Source: Arion vulgaris
Lineage: Eukaryota; Mollusca; Gastropoda; Stylommatophora; Arionidae
Length of the DNA stretch: 64,000 nt
Assembly: GCA_020796225.1 (NCBI GenBank)
Contig: CM036758.1
Location: 32,395,647 to 32,459,646, forward strand
Direction: 5' to 3'
Both the position numbers and the translations under genes were made by a program. Shown one piece after another: positions 32,801-42,044 of the stretch (its first letter is position 1; every line of letters starts with the position of its first letter). Under the pieces are notes generated by a model, which saw nothing but the letters and a program-made list of their open reading frames with translations, was not told where the DNA came from and did no database searches.

Positions 32801-35800
32801 ATATGCAAGACCATTTGCCTATGAGAGCGAGAGAGAAATTCCAAAGGACTGTTGTGGTGGCAAAGTTTTGCTCAGGACAAGCTACTTAATGATGATTTGA
32901 ACATGATTTGAGCTGGAGAGGCTGGGCATACAGCCTACGCGAGAGACAAATTACAAAGAACTGTTAGGGTAGCAAAGTTCTGCTCAAGACAAGCTATTTG
33001 ATAATGATATATGTATGTAGAGGTGTGGACAAATGACATTGTCTTTTTATCGTTTAACCATTCTCATTTTGCTGTTTATTTTGTCTGCAGCTGCCATGAT
33101 AACTGGCTTATTCCGGATGATCACATTCACTCCGCTTTGTTTTGTTGCAGGACTTCTTCTCATGTAAGTTTTTACGTAACTAAATTTATATACAGTAATT
33201 GTTTGAAGTTGGTATGGAGGCTGTGCAATATTTATATAAAATAATTCTTTGAATAGCAAGTTTATTTCAAGACTAGGCAATATTTATATATATAATAATT
33301 ATTTGAATAGTAAGTTGGTTCTGAAAATAGGCAATCACCTCTGAAGTCGGTGAAGGCCTGCCAGCATGGTCAAATGGTAAAGCAGGCTTTCACGCAAAAA
33401 TCAGTCAGAAGTGCCATACCAGGCATCATGGCTAACGCCAAATTCAAAGCGGTCGAACGTAGAAGAAGAAGAATAGGCAATATTTATATATATAATAATT
33501 GTTCGAATAGTAAAGTTGATTCTGAGGATATGCAATATTTATATAAAATAACAGGCTTATTCCTGATGATCACATTCACTCCACTTTGTTTCGTTGCAGA
33601 AATTCTTCTCATGTAAGTTTTTGGTTAACTAAATTTATATAAAATAGTTTTGTTTGAATAGTAAATTGGCTCGGAGACTGAGTAATCTATATTTGTATAA
33701 AATAATGGTGTCACCGATAGTGAAGTTTTTAACACGCTGCACAAGGGACCATAAAAAGTAAAGCAATGCTTTTTCTACCTCAATGTATATTGGATAATAC
33801 GTGTTAGGCTCATGTTTTTCATTGACCATCTCCTCACGATACGTAATGTGGTCAACATCACGCCGGCCACCTTTACTTCCGAGTGCTTTTCCTGGTTTCC
33901 AGTTGAGGCTGGATCGTCCTGGGAGTTGTTATGATCTGAAAAATATTCCACGCCCACTGTGGCGTTGAACCCAGACCACTAGACCAAGAAGCGTGTTCAC
34001 TAACAACTACACTACTGCAGCTCTCTTAGTGACCATGTTCTGTGGAAATTCCGTGGCTCTTGGTGTGTGCACAGTACACAGTTGGACTACAGAAAACTCT
34101 GATCCTTTACTTAGGGATCAAAATTACAAGTACCTCTGATGTCAGAGTAAGACTTGCCTGAATGACGAGGGATACTGGTGATAGGAAAACATGCCATCGC
34201 ATAAAAATCAGTCAGAGTCATGACTGCACTTGAATTTATAGCAAACGAGCAAAAAAACCTATTTGAACCTCATGTACCGTGAAAACCTGAGCTCCCGAGC
34301 AAAAACTGCACCTATCAGAGATCATTTATATGAGGATTATTATCATAGCACTTCAGACACGTCCATAGGTCCCCCGATCTCATCAACAAATCTAGCTGCA
34401 ATTGATGTTGATTAATGAGTGTTTTTGCATATTTGGTATATCTTTCCTTGAGAGCTGTACCAATAGTGACACACATCTCTCTCAATCTGGTCAGTGACTA
34501 GGATACACCCTTGTATTGCCGGGGCTCACTCGGGAGCAAAATAGTAATACTGCGATCTACAAGGCATGTCGTAAGAGGTGACTGAGGTAGAGGCCTAGGA
34601 AGCTACACTTGTAAATAAAAAAATAAAATAAAAAGCATTGCAGAAATCAAATGTGCTGGCCTACTTGACGGCCCAGTGTACAATCGCTCTTAGGCTCAAA
34701 TCACATACAAATCACATAGAGTGGTTTAACAAGTAGTTGATATGGAGCATTCAAAGAAGTGACTAGGATTCACAACCCTGAAATTCTTCTGTTCGGTAAG
34801 GCTCTCTCAATGCGTTAAGAATCTCATTTTGGTCCATTGCAGCTAGATCCAAACGGGTAGATTTAGGTATGAGTGGATGTCATCTATAGAAGTTTCTAAG
34901 CTCAAGAGGCTTACGTGGATCTACTGTCCTGGGCATGCGAGTGTTTGCGGCAATGAGAGAGCAGACAGGCTTGCATCAACAGCATTGATTGTTGGGGAGT
35001 TAAAAATGGATAAGGGGATGTTCTTCTGTCTCTTTGCGATTGCCTGTTGGGTGAAGACACTACAATAGATGTTAAATCGATCCAGCGTGTAGACCAGAAA
35101 ACTTTGACCGTGAGGTCAAAGGCTAACGGGGCAATGGCACACCTAGGGAGATGGACTAGGTCAGGATTTTAAAAAAAAAATGCCCTTGTGGAGTTAACCC
35201 GACAAAAAATCTTGGAGGTCTGGTTCCCCCCAGACTTATGATATGATTGGATTTACCCTGATATCCAAGATCCAGACCCCCAGCTCTGGGCAAATAGCCT
35301 CACTGCCTTGTGGGAGCCTTGGGAGAGGCAAAAACTATGGGAGTAAACCTAAACAGAAAATCAACCTGCTGCCTTGCAGGTCGACTGGGACTGCCAAAGG
35401 CTGATGGAGAGCGAACCCAGTAAACGCTGACTAAAACCGGACACATCGCCGGAGGATAAACACAAGAGCTCCAAATGGCGCTAAAGATGTGACGTAAACA
35501 CACCAATGCTAAGGCTGCATGGATCGGATTTCCACATGAATAGAATTTGTGGGGAAATCTGGTACATCGATCTGGGTGGTGATCGTGAGAGAGAATTGAT
35601 CCAGCGATTTAAGCAGTTTAGAGTTACACGTTGTACAAGTAGAACTGGATGCCTGAGGGGAGGAGTGTGTTAAACCAGCGAGCCAAGGAAATCATCAGTA
35701 TGCATACCCTTCGATATCTATTGGGGGAGACTGAACACCTATGGGTTTACCTGGAGTGCAATTATGTCAGTTTATTAACCAATTACCAATCCCTCTGATA

Positions 35801-38800
35801 CCGTCTCATTTTATATTCTTTATTCCACAATTTTTCTTTGTTTATATATGTTTGTGTGCAAAAATCAAGCATTCATCATGGTTTTTTTTTCTCAGGTTTA
35901 TGGGATTTTTTGAGATACTTCTAGAAGCTCCATGTTGTTGTCAATTTCTAGACTTCATTCAGCCAATCAGTAGATTCAGTGAAAGAAGATCATACTGGCA
36001 GAAGGCATTAGTCTATGGACTGTAAGTTACTTACAAGGGAGTTAATTATATTTTTTTGGGTAGGGAGATAAGTCGTTCCATTTGTTGCATTTCAGTGTCA
36101 AGATATGTAAAGAGTTCTGGCAAGTGTCTTCCTTCATATTGTTTGCTTGATTGATTGATTGATCAGGATTGATAGGAACATCATCATTGCACTTCAGTGA
36201 GTAACCAAGTAGTCTCCGATCTCTTTCATACACAGGAAGATCTCAATGGCAGTGCACGATTTTGGTTGCACCGGTGAGCATCTCAGATGAAATTTAGAAG
36301 ATGGTGAAAATATTACGTAGGAATTTCATTTAAAAATATATTTTATAATACATTTTGCACGGGCAGCGGTTTTCCAGCCTGTTCTCGATTTTGAACTGCT
36401 AAGGGCTCTTTTACATGCTCAACTTGAACAAAGGACTTATGTTTTGTTATCTGTCTCCAATAGGACTATAAACTCAATCTGTCCTACACTTCTCCTACAC
36501 TGAAAACAAGGATCTCTAAAAATATCCTGATGGCTCCACAAGGGAGCAATCCGAGCATCTTTGGAATGAGAGGTGATCACCTCACCTCTACGCCACAGAC
36601 TCCATCTTGTATATATATATTATCTAAATATTGTCTATATATGCAATGTTGTTGCTTGTATAAACTTCTCTGTCTTTTGTAGCTCACACAGGGCTATGCA
36701 GTTTTCTTTCCAGAAGAGAGTAAGAAGTTTCTTCTTCTTCGAACGCTCCATATCGACCATTTGTTAACCACTCTGTGTGATCTGTATTTGATCTGAGCCT
36801 AGACGTGATTGTCCGTTGTTCCAGTTATGCACCTACAAGTAGGCCAGCACATCCGATTTTGACGATGCTTTTTATTTACTAGGGTAGCTTCCTTAGACCC
36901 CTACCTCAGTCACTTCTTACGACATGCCTTGTAGGTCAGAGTGTCACTATTCATTACTCCCCTTTGCGCACCCGGACAATACACGTTGTGCCGATCCTTT
37001 TAATATCATTCCCTAGCTATCCAGGTATTTATAGGCATTTCCCTATTCCTCATTACCTGCTGGTTTCAAAACAGTGCCTGTTTTGAAAAGCTTCCAGTCA
37101 GCCTTCTCAATGTATGTCTCCTATCAATCTCCAGCGTCTCTTCCTTAGCTAATACTTGTTTACTGACTATTTATTTACGAGTACGAGAGGAATATAATAA
37201 TTATTTGATAAACCAAAAATAGTTTTTGTCGATTCTTATTTTTACATTTTTGTATCTGCCTGCAGGCCTCCACTTTTACCACTCTTGTTATGCTTCTCCA
37301 TAACGACTATAATTGGCTGTGTGGTGTTGATTGCATCTGGAGTTATTTATGGACTAATTGCTTTAGGAAAAAAGTAAGTTTATGAACTAATTACCTTAGA
37401 TTGATTGATTGATAGGATCATCATCATTGCACTTTGGTGAGTAATCATGTGTGCTACGATCTCTTTCTTACACAGGAAGATCTCAGCAGTAGTGCACGAA
37501 CACTGTAGTACCGGCGAGGGTCCCCGATGTAATTTAGAAGATGGCAACAACAACTTGTAGGAATTTCATTTTTTAATCTTTCTAATGAATTTTGCCTGTA
37601 CAGCGGCTTTCCAGCCAGCTCTTGTCGTCAATTTTGAACTGCCGAGGTTTATTTTAAGTGCTCAACTTGAACACAGGACCTACTTTTTATAATCCGTCTC
37701 CGATCAGACAAGGAACTCGATCGTGATGGCTTCACTAGGGAGCAAACCGAGTACCTTTGGAACGAGAGACGAAAAGTTTATGAGCTAATTGCTTTATAAA
37801 TTAAGTAAGTGTATCGACTAATTCTTCTTCTTTTCTCGAATCATGTTTTGCCTCACAGGGTAAGGATAAAAATAGATTTCTAGAACGGAATTTTATATGA
37901 GCTTTGTAAGTAGTTTTTTTTAAACCTGGTGTATTTTTACAAAATCGGTACTCCAAGCACTCCAGTCCAGAAAATTGCCAGATCTACAGACCCTACTGTC
38001 TAAACTGTCCAAGCAGCGCAGGGTAGTCTTGCAGTGGATCCCGTCTCACTGTGTAATACCAGGAAATGAAACAGAAGACCGACTGGTCAAGGAAGGTGCT
38101 GCAGGAGAGCAACCGGATGTGCCAGTTACCTGCCACCAAAAGAAAAGGATGATTAAATCAATCAGAAAGCCACAAATACCAACACAAGACGATTACTATA
38201 ATATAAGCAGATTGGAACAAGTTGTTATTCTGCACCTTAGAACAGGACACAATCGACTCCGCAGCCACATGTATAAAATTCAAGATTGGCAATTCTGCCA
38301 TGTCTACATGTGAACAGGCACACCAGACTGCAGAGCACATACTTCAAGACAGCCCCAAATATGATACACTGAGGCAAACTCACTGGTCTAACGAAACAAC
38401 ACTGGACAGAAAAATCTACCTGGACCTCTGTGTGAGCTACAAAAGACAGTGAAGTTTATACAAGAGACAACATTGAATATATAGATAATATTTCAAGGGA
38501 AAGGAAGGAAGTTTTTTTACTGCCTCTGTTATTTCTGAGGTCCTCTTTTTGCTTTGTATCCATTGTATCGGAGTAACATTGCTCTTTGAGGTGCACTCTC
38601 TGTTGTTTCTTGATGACGCTCAGTACTGATGTTGTACCCACTTATTTTCTGATGTCTTCATTTCTAAACTTGTCTTTTCTTGACCGGCCCCCAAAAAAGT
38701 AAGAGTGCGGACTATTACGTTAAAAAAAAATACTTTTATAGACCAATGTCATTACACTCCTGCAGACCCATAGGTGCTCAGATCTTCCCCAACAGACGTT

Positions 38801-39442
38801 GAATGGTATGCATACTGACGGTTCCTGTTGCAGGCTGGTTAAATACACTCTCTCTGCCCCCCAAGGCATCCAATTCTATGTGTACTACATGTGATTCAAA
38901 ACTTCTTATATCGCTGGATAGATTCAGCACCAGCTTTAGTGTCCTGCTCTCTCATTACCGCAAACACCCGCATGCCCAGGACAGTAGATTCACTTGATCC
39001 TCTGGAGGTTGGAAACCTCAACGACATCTGCTGTCATGCGCTTAGACCAAGATGGTATGACAGAGTTGCAAACACAGACCTGTGATTAAGAACAGGACAA
39101 GAACCAATGAAAAGTGGCAAACAACTGTTGAGGCTCTACGGTCCACGAGGAGCCGAGAGGAATAATTAAGTAAGCGCTCATACCGCAACCTGCCAGTTTG
39201 AACCTTTCGAAGTATTGACTGAGAGTTAGATACAACAATTTTTTTTAAAAATGTGATATTTGAAATATGTTGTGCACAATTGTTCTAATTTTCAGAGATT
39301 TATAATTAAATAAAATTTTATATAAATTTTCAGAGCGGATAGAAGCACAATGATGGCCAGAGCACAAGGAAGAGATACGGAGATGGACGATACACTTGTA
39401 ACCAATGAAATCTCTCCAAGTCCTTATTCATCCAATCAGTGA
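29685..39442 (+). CDS. CACFD1/flower: Flower (calcium channel flower homologue), five coding exons
   Basis: Joining 29685-29835, 33091-33163, 35896-36021, 37266-37373 and 39334-39439 plus stop gives a 188-residue protein; every junction has GT-AG ends and all four donors are GTAAGT, with phases that keep one frame. The protein has a polar N-terminus, a VSWWCKSLAR motif before the first hydrophobic segment, then about four hydrophobic segments, the diagnostic LLEAPCCCQF motif (Glu85), SYWQKALVYG, and GVIYGLIALGKK before a polar tail. These match the Flower family (about 170-195 aa), membrane proteins of synaptic vesicles and plasma membrane linked to endocytosis, Ca2+ handling and cell competition. 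The glutamate of the EAPxCC motif is the residue compared with TRPV selectivity filters. Introns are full of LINEs and SINEs. Seen: exons and splice sites; known: family role; inferred: that it is expressed and functional. The untranslated ends are not defined. Confidence 0.93.
30140..30461 (+). mobile_element. Retroelement Y C-terminal piece, left of core-SINE
   Basis: Plus-strand reading IIFRLRIGHNRLNKHLHRLR, then a Cys/His region (CGTAEQTTEHILQDCPLY after a frame break). This is the post-RNase-H tail of a LINE related to element X (compare ILHLRTGHNRLRSHMY). Confidence 0.8.
30462..30707 (+). mobile_element. Full-length core-SINE inside element Y, with target duplication
   Basis: 246 bp between AAAACTACAT at 30452-30461 and 30708-30717. 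Head CGCCCGAGTGGTTACCGGGG; contains ATGTCGTAAGAGGCGACTAA; 3' end AACGCAAAGAAGAA. It splits element Y; the uninterrupted site is preserved in the other Y copy at 42357-42366. Its 3' half differs from that of 1382-1627, so this is a second subfamily with the same core. Confidence 0.88.
30718..30810 (+). mobile_element. Retroelement Y end, right of core-SINE
   Basis: Continues the Y frame: GTRDELQTTVDFIIRKRLMV, as in 42367-42430. Confidence 0.8.
30856..31257 (+). mobile_element. tRNA-headed SINE A in Flower intron 1
   Basis: GTGGCGTAGAGGTTATGTGC head, then CAGTGTAGGTGAGATCGAGT, CCATGTTCAAGTTGAGCACC, CAGATCTTCCTGTCTAAGAA and the end GATCAATCAATCAC. Confidence 0.85.
31258..32160 (+). mobile_element. 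LINE-B reverse transcriptase, C-terminal half, in Flower intron 1
   Basis: KGCLLSPLLFLLTIDWIMKT, DDLDFADDIALLSH (catalytic FADD), SQQLGLNIHKGKTKILRIN (31129-31563), then one frame change to DKEGGTDRDVKIRIQKARGA, LLYGSETWRTTK, WCLRRIEGIRWYDRVTNEEL, KKRWRWIGHTLRKPEGNITR (31578-32093) and a second change to GRPRNTWRRDLEAEIN. The best LINE-B copy here; 5' half missing. The clade cannot be set by eye. Confidence 0.87.
32180..32995 (+). mobile_element. LINE-C C-terminal half in Flower intron 1
   Basis: FINGDKIENMNSFEYLGSLL, QLKTVWNGTDLKTKIRI, then broken frames matching 26100-26440 (CYRRVLHIS-type, then GLGKTIMEG-type, EIPKDCCGGKVLLRTSY). A second partial tail (32915-32990) repeats the last part. 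Confidence 0.82.
33091..33163 (+). CDS. CACFD1/flower: Flower coding exon 2
   Basis: 73-nt exon after a good acceptor (TTTTGTCTGCAG) and before the donor CTCAT|GTAAGT. It encodes AMITGLFRMITFTPLCFVAG and three leucines, equivalent to the GLF...ITIHPLNIAAG stretch of vertebrate Flower between the first two membrane segments. Phase 1 in, phase 2 out. A second copy lies at 33555-33612. Confidence 0.9.
33340..33475 (+). mobile_element. SINE C fragment within the duplicated Flower intron
   Basis: CAAAAATCAGTCAGAAGTGC, CATACCAGGCATCATGGC, and the end GGTCGAACGTAGAAGAAGAA. It shares blocks with 34140-34260 and 44540-44720. Confidence 0.65.
33555..33612 (+). pseudogene. Duplicated copy of Flower exon 2 in intron 2
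   Basis: 58 nt matching exon 2 from GGCTTATTC to the donor CTCAT|GTAAGT, with two silent changes and three replacements (Arg to Leu, Gly to Glu, Leu to Ile). The intronic sequence after the donor also matches. The original acceptor and polypyrimidine tract are missing; an AACAG lies directly before the homology, and use of it would keep the frame and shorten the product by five residues. Either a decaying duplicate or an alternative exon; the weak acceptor favours decay. Confidence 0.75.
33775..34015 (-). mobile_element. tRNA-headed SINE in Flower intron 2
   Basis: The minus strand reads GAACACGCTTCTTGGTCTAG then TGGTCTGGGTTCAACGCC, A- and B-box-like blocks, followed by a non-tRNA body. Single copy here; no cloverleaf. 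Confidence 0.65.
34130..34260 (+). mobile_element. SINE C copy
   Basis: GATGTCAGAGTAAGACTTGC, GAATGACGAGGGATACTGG and ATAAAAATCAGTCAGAGTCA, the same order as at 44560-44700. Confidence 0.6.
34310..34850 (-). mobile_element. RNase H LINE tail, split by a core-SINE
   Basis: 34320-34515 has the CATAGCACTTCAGACACGTC tail and resumes at 34755-34850 (ACTAGGATTCACAACCCTGA, CATTTTGGTCCATTGCAGCT), as in the uninterrupted order at 45200-45440. The core-SINE 34550-34770 lies between; GTGACTAGGAT occurs on both sides (34493 and 34759), its probable target duplication. Confidence 0.78.
34550..34770 (+). mobile_element. Core-SINE copy
   Basis: AATACTGCGATCTACAAGGC, ATGTCGTAAGAGGTGACTGA, GCAGAAATCAAATGTGCTGG, and the 3' end GATATGGAGCATTCAAAGAAG. 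It carries the single 43-bp unit, in an intron of Flower. Confidence 0.85.
34855..35078 (+). mobile_element. RNase H LINE fragment (second subfamily)
   Basis: SSIEVSKLKRLTWIYCPGHA then SVCGNERADRLASTALIVGE. The C-terminal continuation appears at 35590-35760, beyond repeat F. Confidence 0.82.
35080..35585 (+). repeat. Dispersed repeat F in Flower intron 2
   Basis: Sequence shared in pieces with 54285-54530 (reverse) and 39840-40000 (reverse; CCTTGTGGGAG and GGGAGTAAACC blocks). No coding capacity or termini recognised; probably a retroelement 3' or non-coding part. Confidence 0.5.
35588..35765 (+). mobile_element. RNase H LINE tail beyond repeat F
   Basis: IQRFKQFRVTRCTSRTGCLR then a broken Cys region, matching 46845-46990. 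It suggests repeat F (35080-35585) inserted into this element. Confidence 0.75.
35896..36021 (+). CDS. CACFD1/flower: Flower coding exon 3 (EAPCCC motif)
   Basis: 126-nt exon after a long T tract and CTCAG, ending CT|GTAAGT. It encodes FMGFFEILLEAPCCCQFLDF and then SYWQKALVYG. This is the signature exon: the glutamate-alanine-proline-cysteine motif and the SWQKA-type loop are the most conserved parts of the family. Confidence 0.93.
36147..36600 (-). mobile_element. tRNA-headed SINE A in Flower intron 3
   Basis: Starts with the (TTGA) tail TTGATTGATTGATTGATCAG and ends CACCTCTACGCCACAGAC, the reverse of the tRNA-like head. All family blocks between are present. Confidence 0.85.
36605..36715 (-). 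mobile_element. Retroelement X 3' fragment
   Basis: AATATTGTCTATATATGCAA and ATAAACTTCTCTGTCTTTTG match 9725-9790. Confidence 0.7.
36720..36985 (-). mobile_element. Core-SINE copy in Flower intron 3
   Basis: Begins CTTCTTCTTCGAACGCTCCA and reads back through CCTACAAGTAGGCCAGCACA to TTACGACATGCCTTGTAGGT and the head. It holds a single array-type unit and a well-preserved head used to interpret the left edge of the 43-bp array. Confidence 0.85.
37266..37373 (+). CDS. CACFD1/flower: Flower coding exon 4
   Basis: 108-nt exon after TATCTGCCTGCAG, ending AAAAAA|GTAAGT. It encodes the last hydrophobic segments, PPLLPLLLCFSITTIIGC, then the conserved GVIYGLIALGKK. A SINE inserted only a few bases beyond the donor (37400-37774), yet the donor is intact. 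Confidence 0.92.
37400..37774 (-). mobile_element. SINE A in Flower intron 4, head-truncated, with target duplication
   Basis: Tail TTGATTGATTGATAGGATCA to head-proximal CCTTTGGAACGAGAGAC. Flanked by AGTTTATGAACTAATTACCT (37377 on) and AGTTTATGAGCTAATTGCTT (37775 on), a diverged target duplication of about 22 bp, which copied bases right beside the exon 4 donor. Confidence 0.82.
37945..38510 (+). mobile_element. Retroelement X without hAT insertion
   Basis: A 112-codon frame: VVLQWIPSHCVIPGNETEDR (RNase H), then IRKPQIPTQDDYYNISRLEQ, VVILHLRTGHNRLRSHMYK, then a frame change to the zinc-knuckle-like HQTAEHILQDSPKYDTLRQ and TLDRKIYLDLCVSYKRQ. It preserves the pre-insertion site of the hAT element at 38130-38137. 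Confidence 0.85.
38750..39035 (-). mobile_element. RNase H LINE fragment (second subfamily)
   Basis: Reverse of the 46680-46990 type: AGGTGCTCAGATCTTCCCCA, GGCATCCAATTCTA, and CGCAAACACCCGCATGCCCA (the PGHAGVC region). Confidence 0.75.
39040..39175 (+). mobile_element. LINE 3' terminal fragment
   Basis: RPRWYDRVANTDL, then WQTTVEALRSTRSREE before a stop: the usual last residues of endonuclease-type LINEs, shortly before Flower exon 5. Confidence 0.6.
39334..39442 (+). CDS. CACFD1/flower: Flower coding exon 5 and stop
   Basis: After the acceptor TATAAATTTTCAG the frame reads ADRSTMMARAQGRDTEMDDT and ends SPSPYSSNQ before TGA at 39440-39442. It is the hydrophilic C-terminal tail, poorly conserved in the family; the assignment rests on splice phase, position and the GKK-junction rather than on strong similarity. 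Confidence 0.8.
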
Positions 39443-39835
39443 TGAGCATAGACTGATGAAGATATCTGATGCATTCTGGGTTTATAATTTTATTATATTG
39501 TTTTCTACTTGTTGAGTCTCAGTTTTAGTGGTGACTTTTAAAAAAAAAATTGTGTTTGGCAATGTCTTCAAGGACGGAAAGGTGTCATCCAACTATATAT
39601 GACATATATGACATTTTTCGTCTTAACAGACTGTCAATTAAAGCAAAGATGAAGTGTCCTCTCCATTTATGCCTAGCCTGGACAGCTGATATAGGGAATG
39701 TGCCTTGTCCATTTTGGACAAACCTCCTCTCTATCATACTGTTTCAGCCAAAGGAAAGACAAAGTTCATATGTTTGTAATTTTGCTGGGGATGCCAGAAG
39801 ATGGAATGTAATACACACATAACCATCAACCGCCT
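39443..39835 (+). other. Probable Flower 3' UTR and flank
   Basis: A+T-rich sequence after the stop with an A run at 39540. No strong AATAAA is seen close by; an ATTAAA lies at about 39637. A 90-codon frame (39550-39822) has no recognisable domain. Confidence 0.4.
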
Positions 39836-39839
39836 TAGA

Positions 39840-40000
39840 GTCCCTCCCTCCGGATTTGTGGTAAGGTTTACTCATCTACCCTTCTGCATAACCGTGACCC
39901 ACAAGGCAGTGGGGATTTTCTATCAGGGTTTACTCCCTAGCCTTTAGCTCTCTGAGCCTCTCTCCACAAGGCAGTGGGTTTAACAGTTGCAGATGGTACT
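39840..40000 (-). repeat. Fragment of dispersed repeat F
   Basis: The reverse complement contains the CCCACTGCCTTGTGG...GAGGCTC...GGGAGTAAACC pattern seen at 35295-35350. No other function seen. Confidence 0.5.
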
Positions 40001-40149
40001 ATCTACTATCATACGGTAGCAGATGAAACATCTGATCTGTGTTGTTGTTTGCGTTCGTTCTTCACGGCCAATTTTTGTCATTCTTATTGGAACATCTGAT
40101 CTAACCTCATAAGACCTCATCCAATTACATAATTGTTTAAAAACTTGTT

Positions 40150-40610
40150 TGGCAACATCTTCAAAGCTGTCATCCAGCTATTCTTCTTCACATTTCAACT
40201 CCCAATGGAGCACAGGTCTTCAACAAACTTCTTCCAGCCCTTCCTCCTTCTTGCCATCCCTTCCAATTCTTTCCATGTCTTGCCTATCCTTTTAATATCA
40301 GTCTCCAGATCTCGTCTCCAGATATTTCTAGGCCTTCCCCATCTCCTCTTTCCCCATGGGTTTCAAAATGGTAGCTCAATTCACAATCCAATAGCTTGTC
40401 ATGAGCAAAACTTTGCCATTCTTTAGGAATTTCTCTCTCATAGACTATATGTCTTGTCTCTGCAACCATCATGTTCATATCATCAGCTACATCCTGAGTC
40501 CATCTCTCCATGGTCTTCTTTTTCTCTGACGGGATCCCTCCTTCCATAATGGTCTTCTCCCAAACCTTGATGTCTTTTTCTATGTCCAAACTACTTCAAT
40601 CTACAGTTTC
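40150..40610 (-). mobile_element. LINE-C C-terminal fragment
   Basis: Minus-strand 101-codon frame: VWEKTIMEGGIPSEKKKTME, RWTQDVADDMNMMVAETRHI, then a join to LINE-B-like GDGEGLEISGDEIWRLILKG. Chimeric and dead. Confidence 0.75.
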
Positions 40611-40799
40611 AAGATATTTAAACTGATAGACCTGTGGAAGCGAATAAAAATGTTCACAAAATCATTATACCAAATTTGAGATGGGAAGAATGCTGAAAAA
40701 GAAACACTTGCTTATTTTAAAATAATTTATTCACATGTTGTGGGATCAAAGTATTGCTCAAAATTTTATTATGAAAAAGAAACTACATTCACTGCCTGT

Positions 40800-41013
40800 G
40801 TTACCACTTTTTAGAGCGGTGTATGACAGGGGCACATGATCCTGAGGAATTGAATGGCCCCATTGCTAGTGCAGTCAGCGCAAAACTGTTCAGGTTAGGA
40901 TTTTTTATTTATGACCCCTGTCAGAAAAAATTCTTCTTGGCCTTACCAGGGATTGAACCTGTGTCTCTCGAATGGGACCCAGCACTCTAATCCATTCGGC
41001 CACACTCTCGTCT
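40800..41013 (-). mobile_element. tRNA-Ser/Leu-like headed SINE
   Basis: Minus-strand head GTGTGGCCGAATGGATTAGA, GTGCTGGGTCCCATTCGAGA, then CACAGGTTCAATCCCTGGTA, strongly like a class II tRNA with degenerate stems, followed by a unique body with CCCCTGTCATACACCGCTC. A tRNA pseudogene is the alternative; the attached body favours a SINE. Confidence 0.7.
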
Positions 41014-41194
41014 GGAGATGTTATAAGTAGGTCAAAATGGTTGCGGCAGCATTTAGCCATCTTGAATAATCATCAGTATTACTATTTGTCTGTTTGTTTG
41101 TTTAGCTTCTTGGCGTCTTTGCTTAATTTGTAAACAAAAAATATATGTTCAGGGGGGTTTGTTATTATTACCGCACAATTATCAAAGCTTGGTA

Positions 41195-41530
41195 CTCATT
41201 GTTTGGGAAGAGCCATGTTTATGTTATGTTATTCCATCGGCGTTATTGCACATTGGACATTCCTTATTGTCTGTTTTTCCCCAGGTGGATAATGGAATTG
41301 GTTGTCCACTCTTGCCGTTAAGCGTAGGGTGGGAGCTTTAATTGCATTTCACGCCAGATAAATCGCCCTTGTTGTGTTTATTTAATGTGGTCTTGATATT
41401 GTCTATCCATCTTTCCCTTGGTCTTTCCTTTGCTCTAGTACATGATCTCTTTTTATTGTATGCTGTTATTGGTGATTCCCCTTTCTCTATTGTCCAATTT
41501 GCAAGTACGCTGTCTGAGAGAGCTGAACTG
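41195..41530 (-). mobile_element. LINE C-terminal fragments
   Basis: Minus strand gives RERWIDNIKTTLNKHNKGD and CPMCNNADGIT followed by stop and GTTATGTTATT, the end seen in RNase H LINEs. Confidence 0.6.
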
Positions 41531-41635
41531 AGATAGATGTTAGTTCACATACATTTATATATGTATTATATTACTCCCTTATATTTTACAAAATCAATAC
41601 TGCACCAGTATATTGTTCATTTATTTTATATATTA

Positions 41636-41660
41636 ATATATATATATACACACACACACA
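41636..41660 (+). repeat. (TA)n(CA)n microsatellite
   Basis: TATATATATA then CACACACACACA. 41670-42045 holds no recognisable gene. Confidence 0.9.
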
Positions 41661-42044
41661 GCCAATGAGGTTTGTCATTGGTTCAGGAATCTCAAGGACC
41701 AAAACTCTTGTTTGATATGTAAGTTCTGATTAACTCCCCTGTATTATTATCCATGAAATTTTTTTTAAAAATTTCTGAACCAATTTTAGAGCAGTCCAAA
41801 GGAATAAGTTGAATTGTAATTGAATGAGTAATTTACTAGTTATAGTGACTACTTGTTTGCGCTGTGTTGATATTATTTGGTTAATTTGTGTTTGTATTTT
41901 TTAACTCCTTGTGGATCAAACGTCACACTATGTTGCATTTTTTACTCTAAAATCATATCTGCCCTGATCCACTAAGAGTTAACATGTTGACTGTAAAAAA
42001 CTGAATGCTGTCACTGAGATTTGTGCTGAGAACATGAGTACAAT

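Noticed and set aside
40940..41013. tRNA-Ser or tRNA-Leu gene on the minus strand
   Set aside because: Acceptor stem and variable arm do not pair properly and a SINE-like body follows directly.
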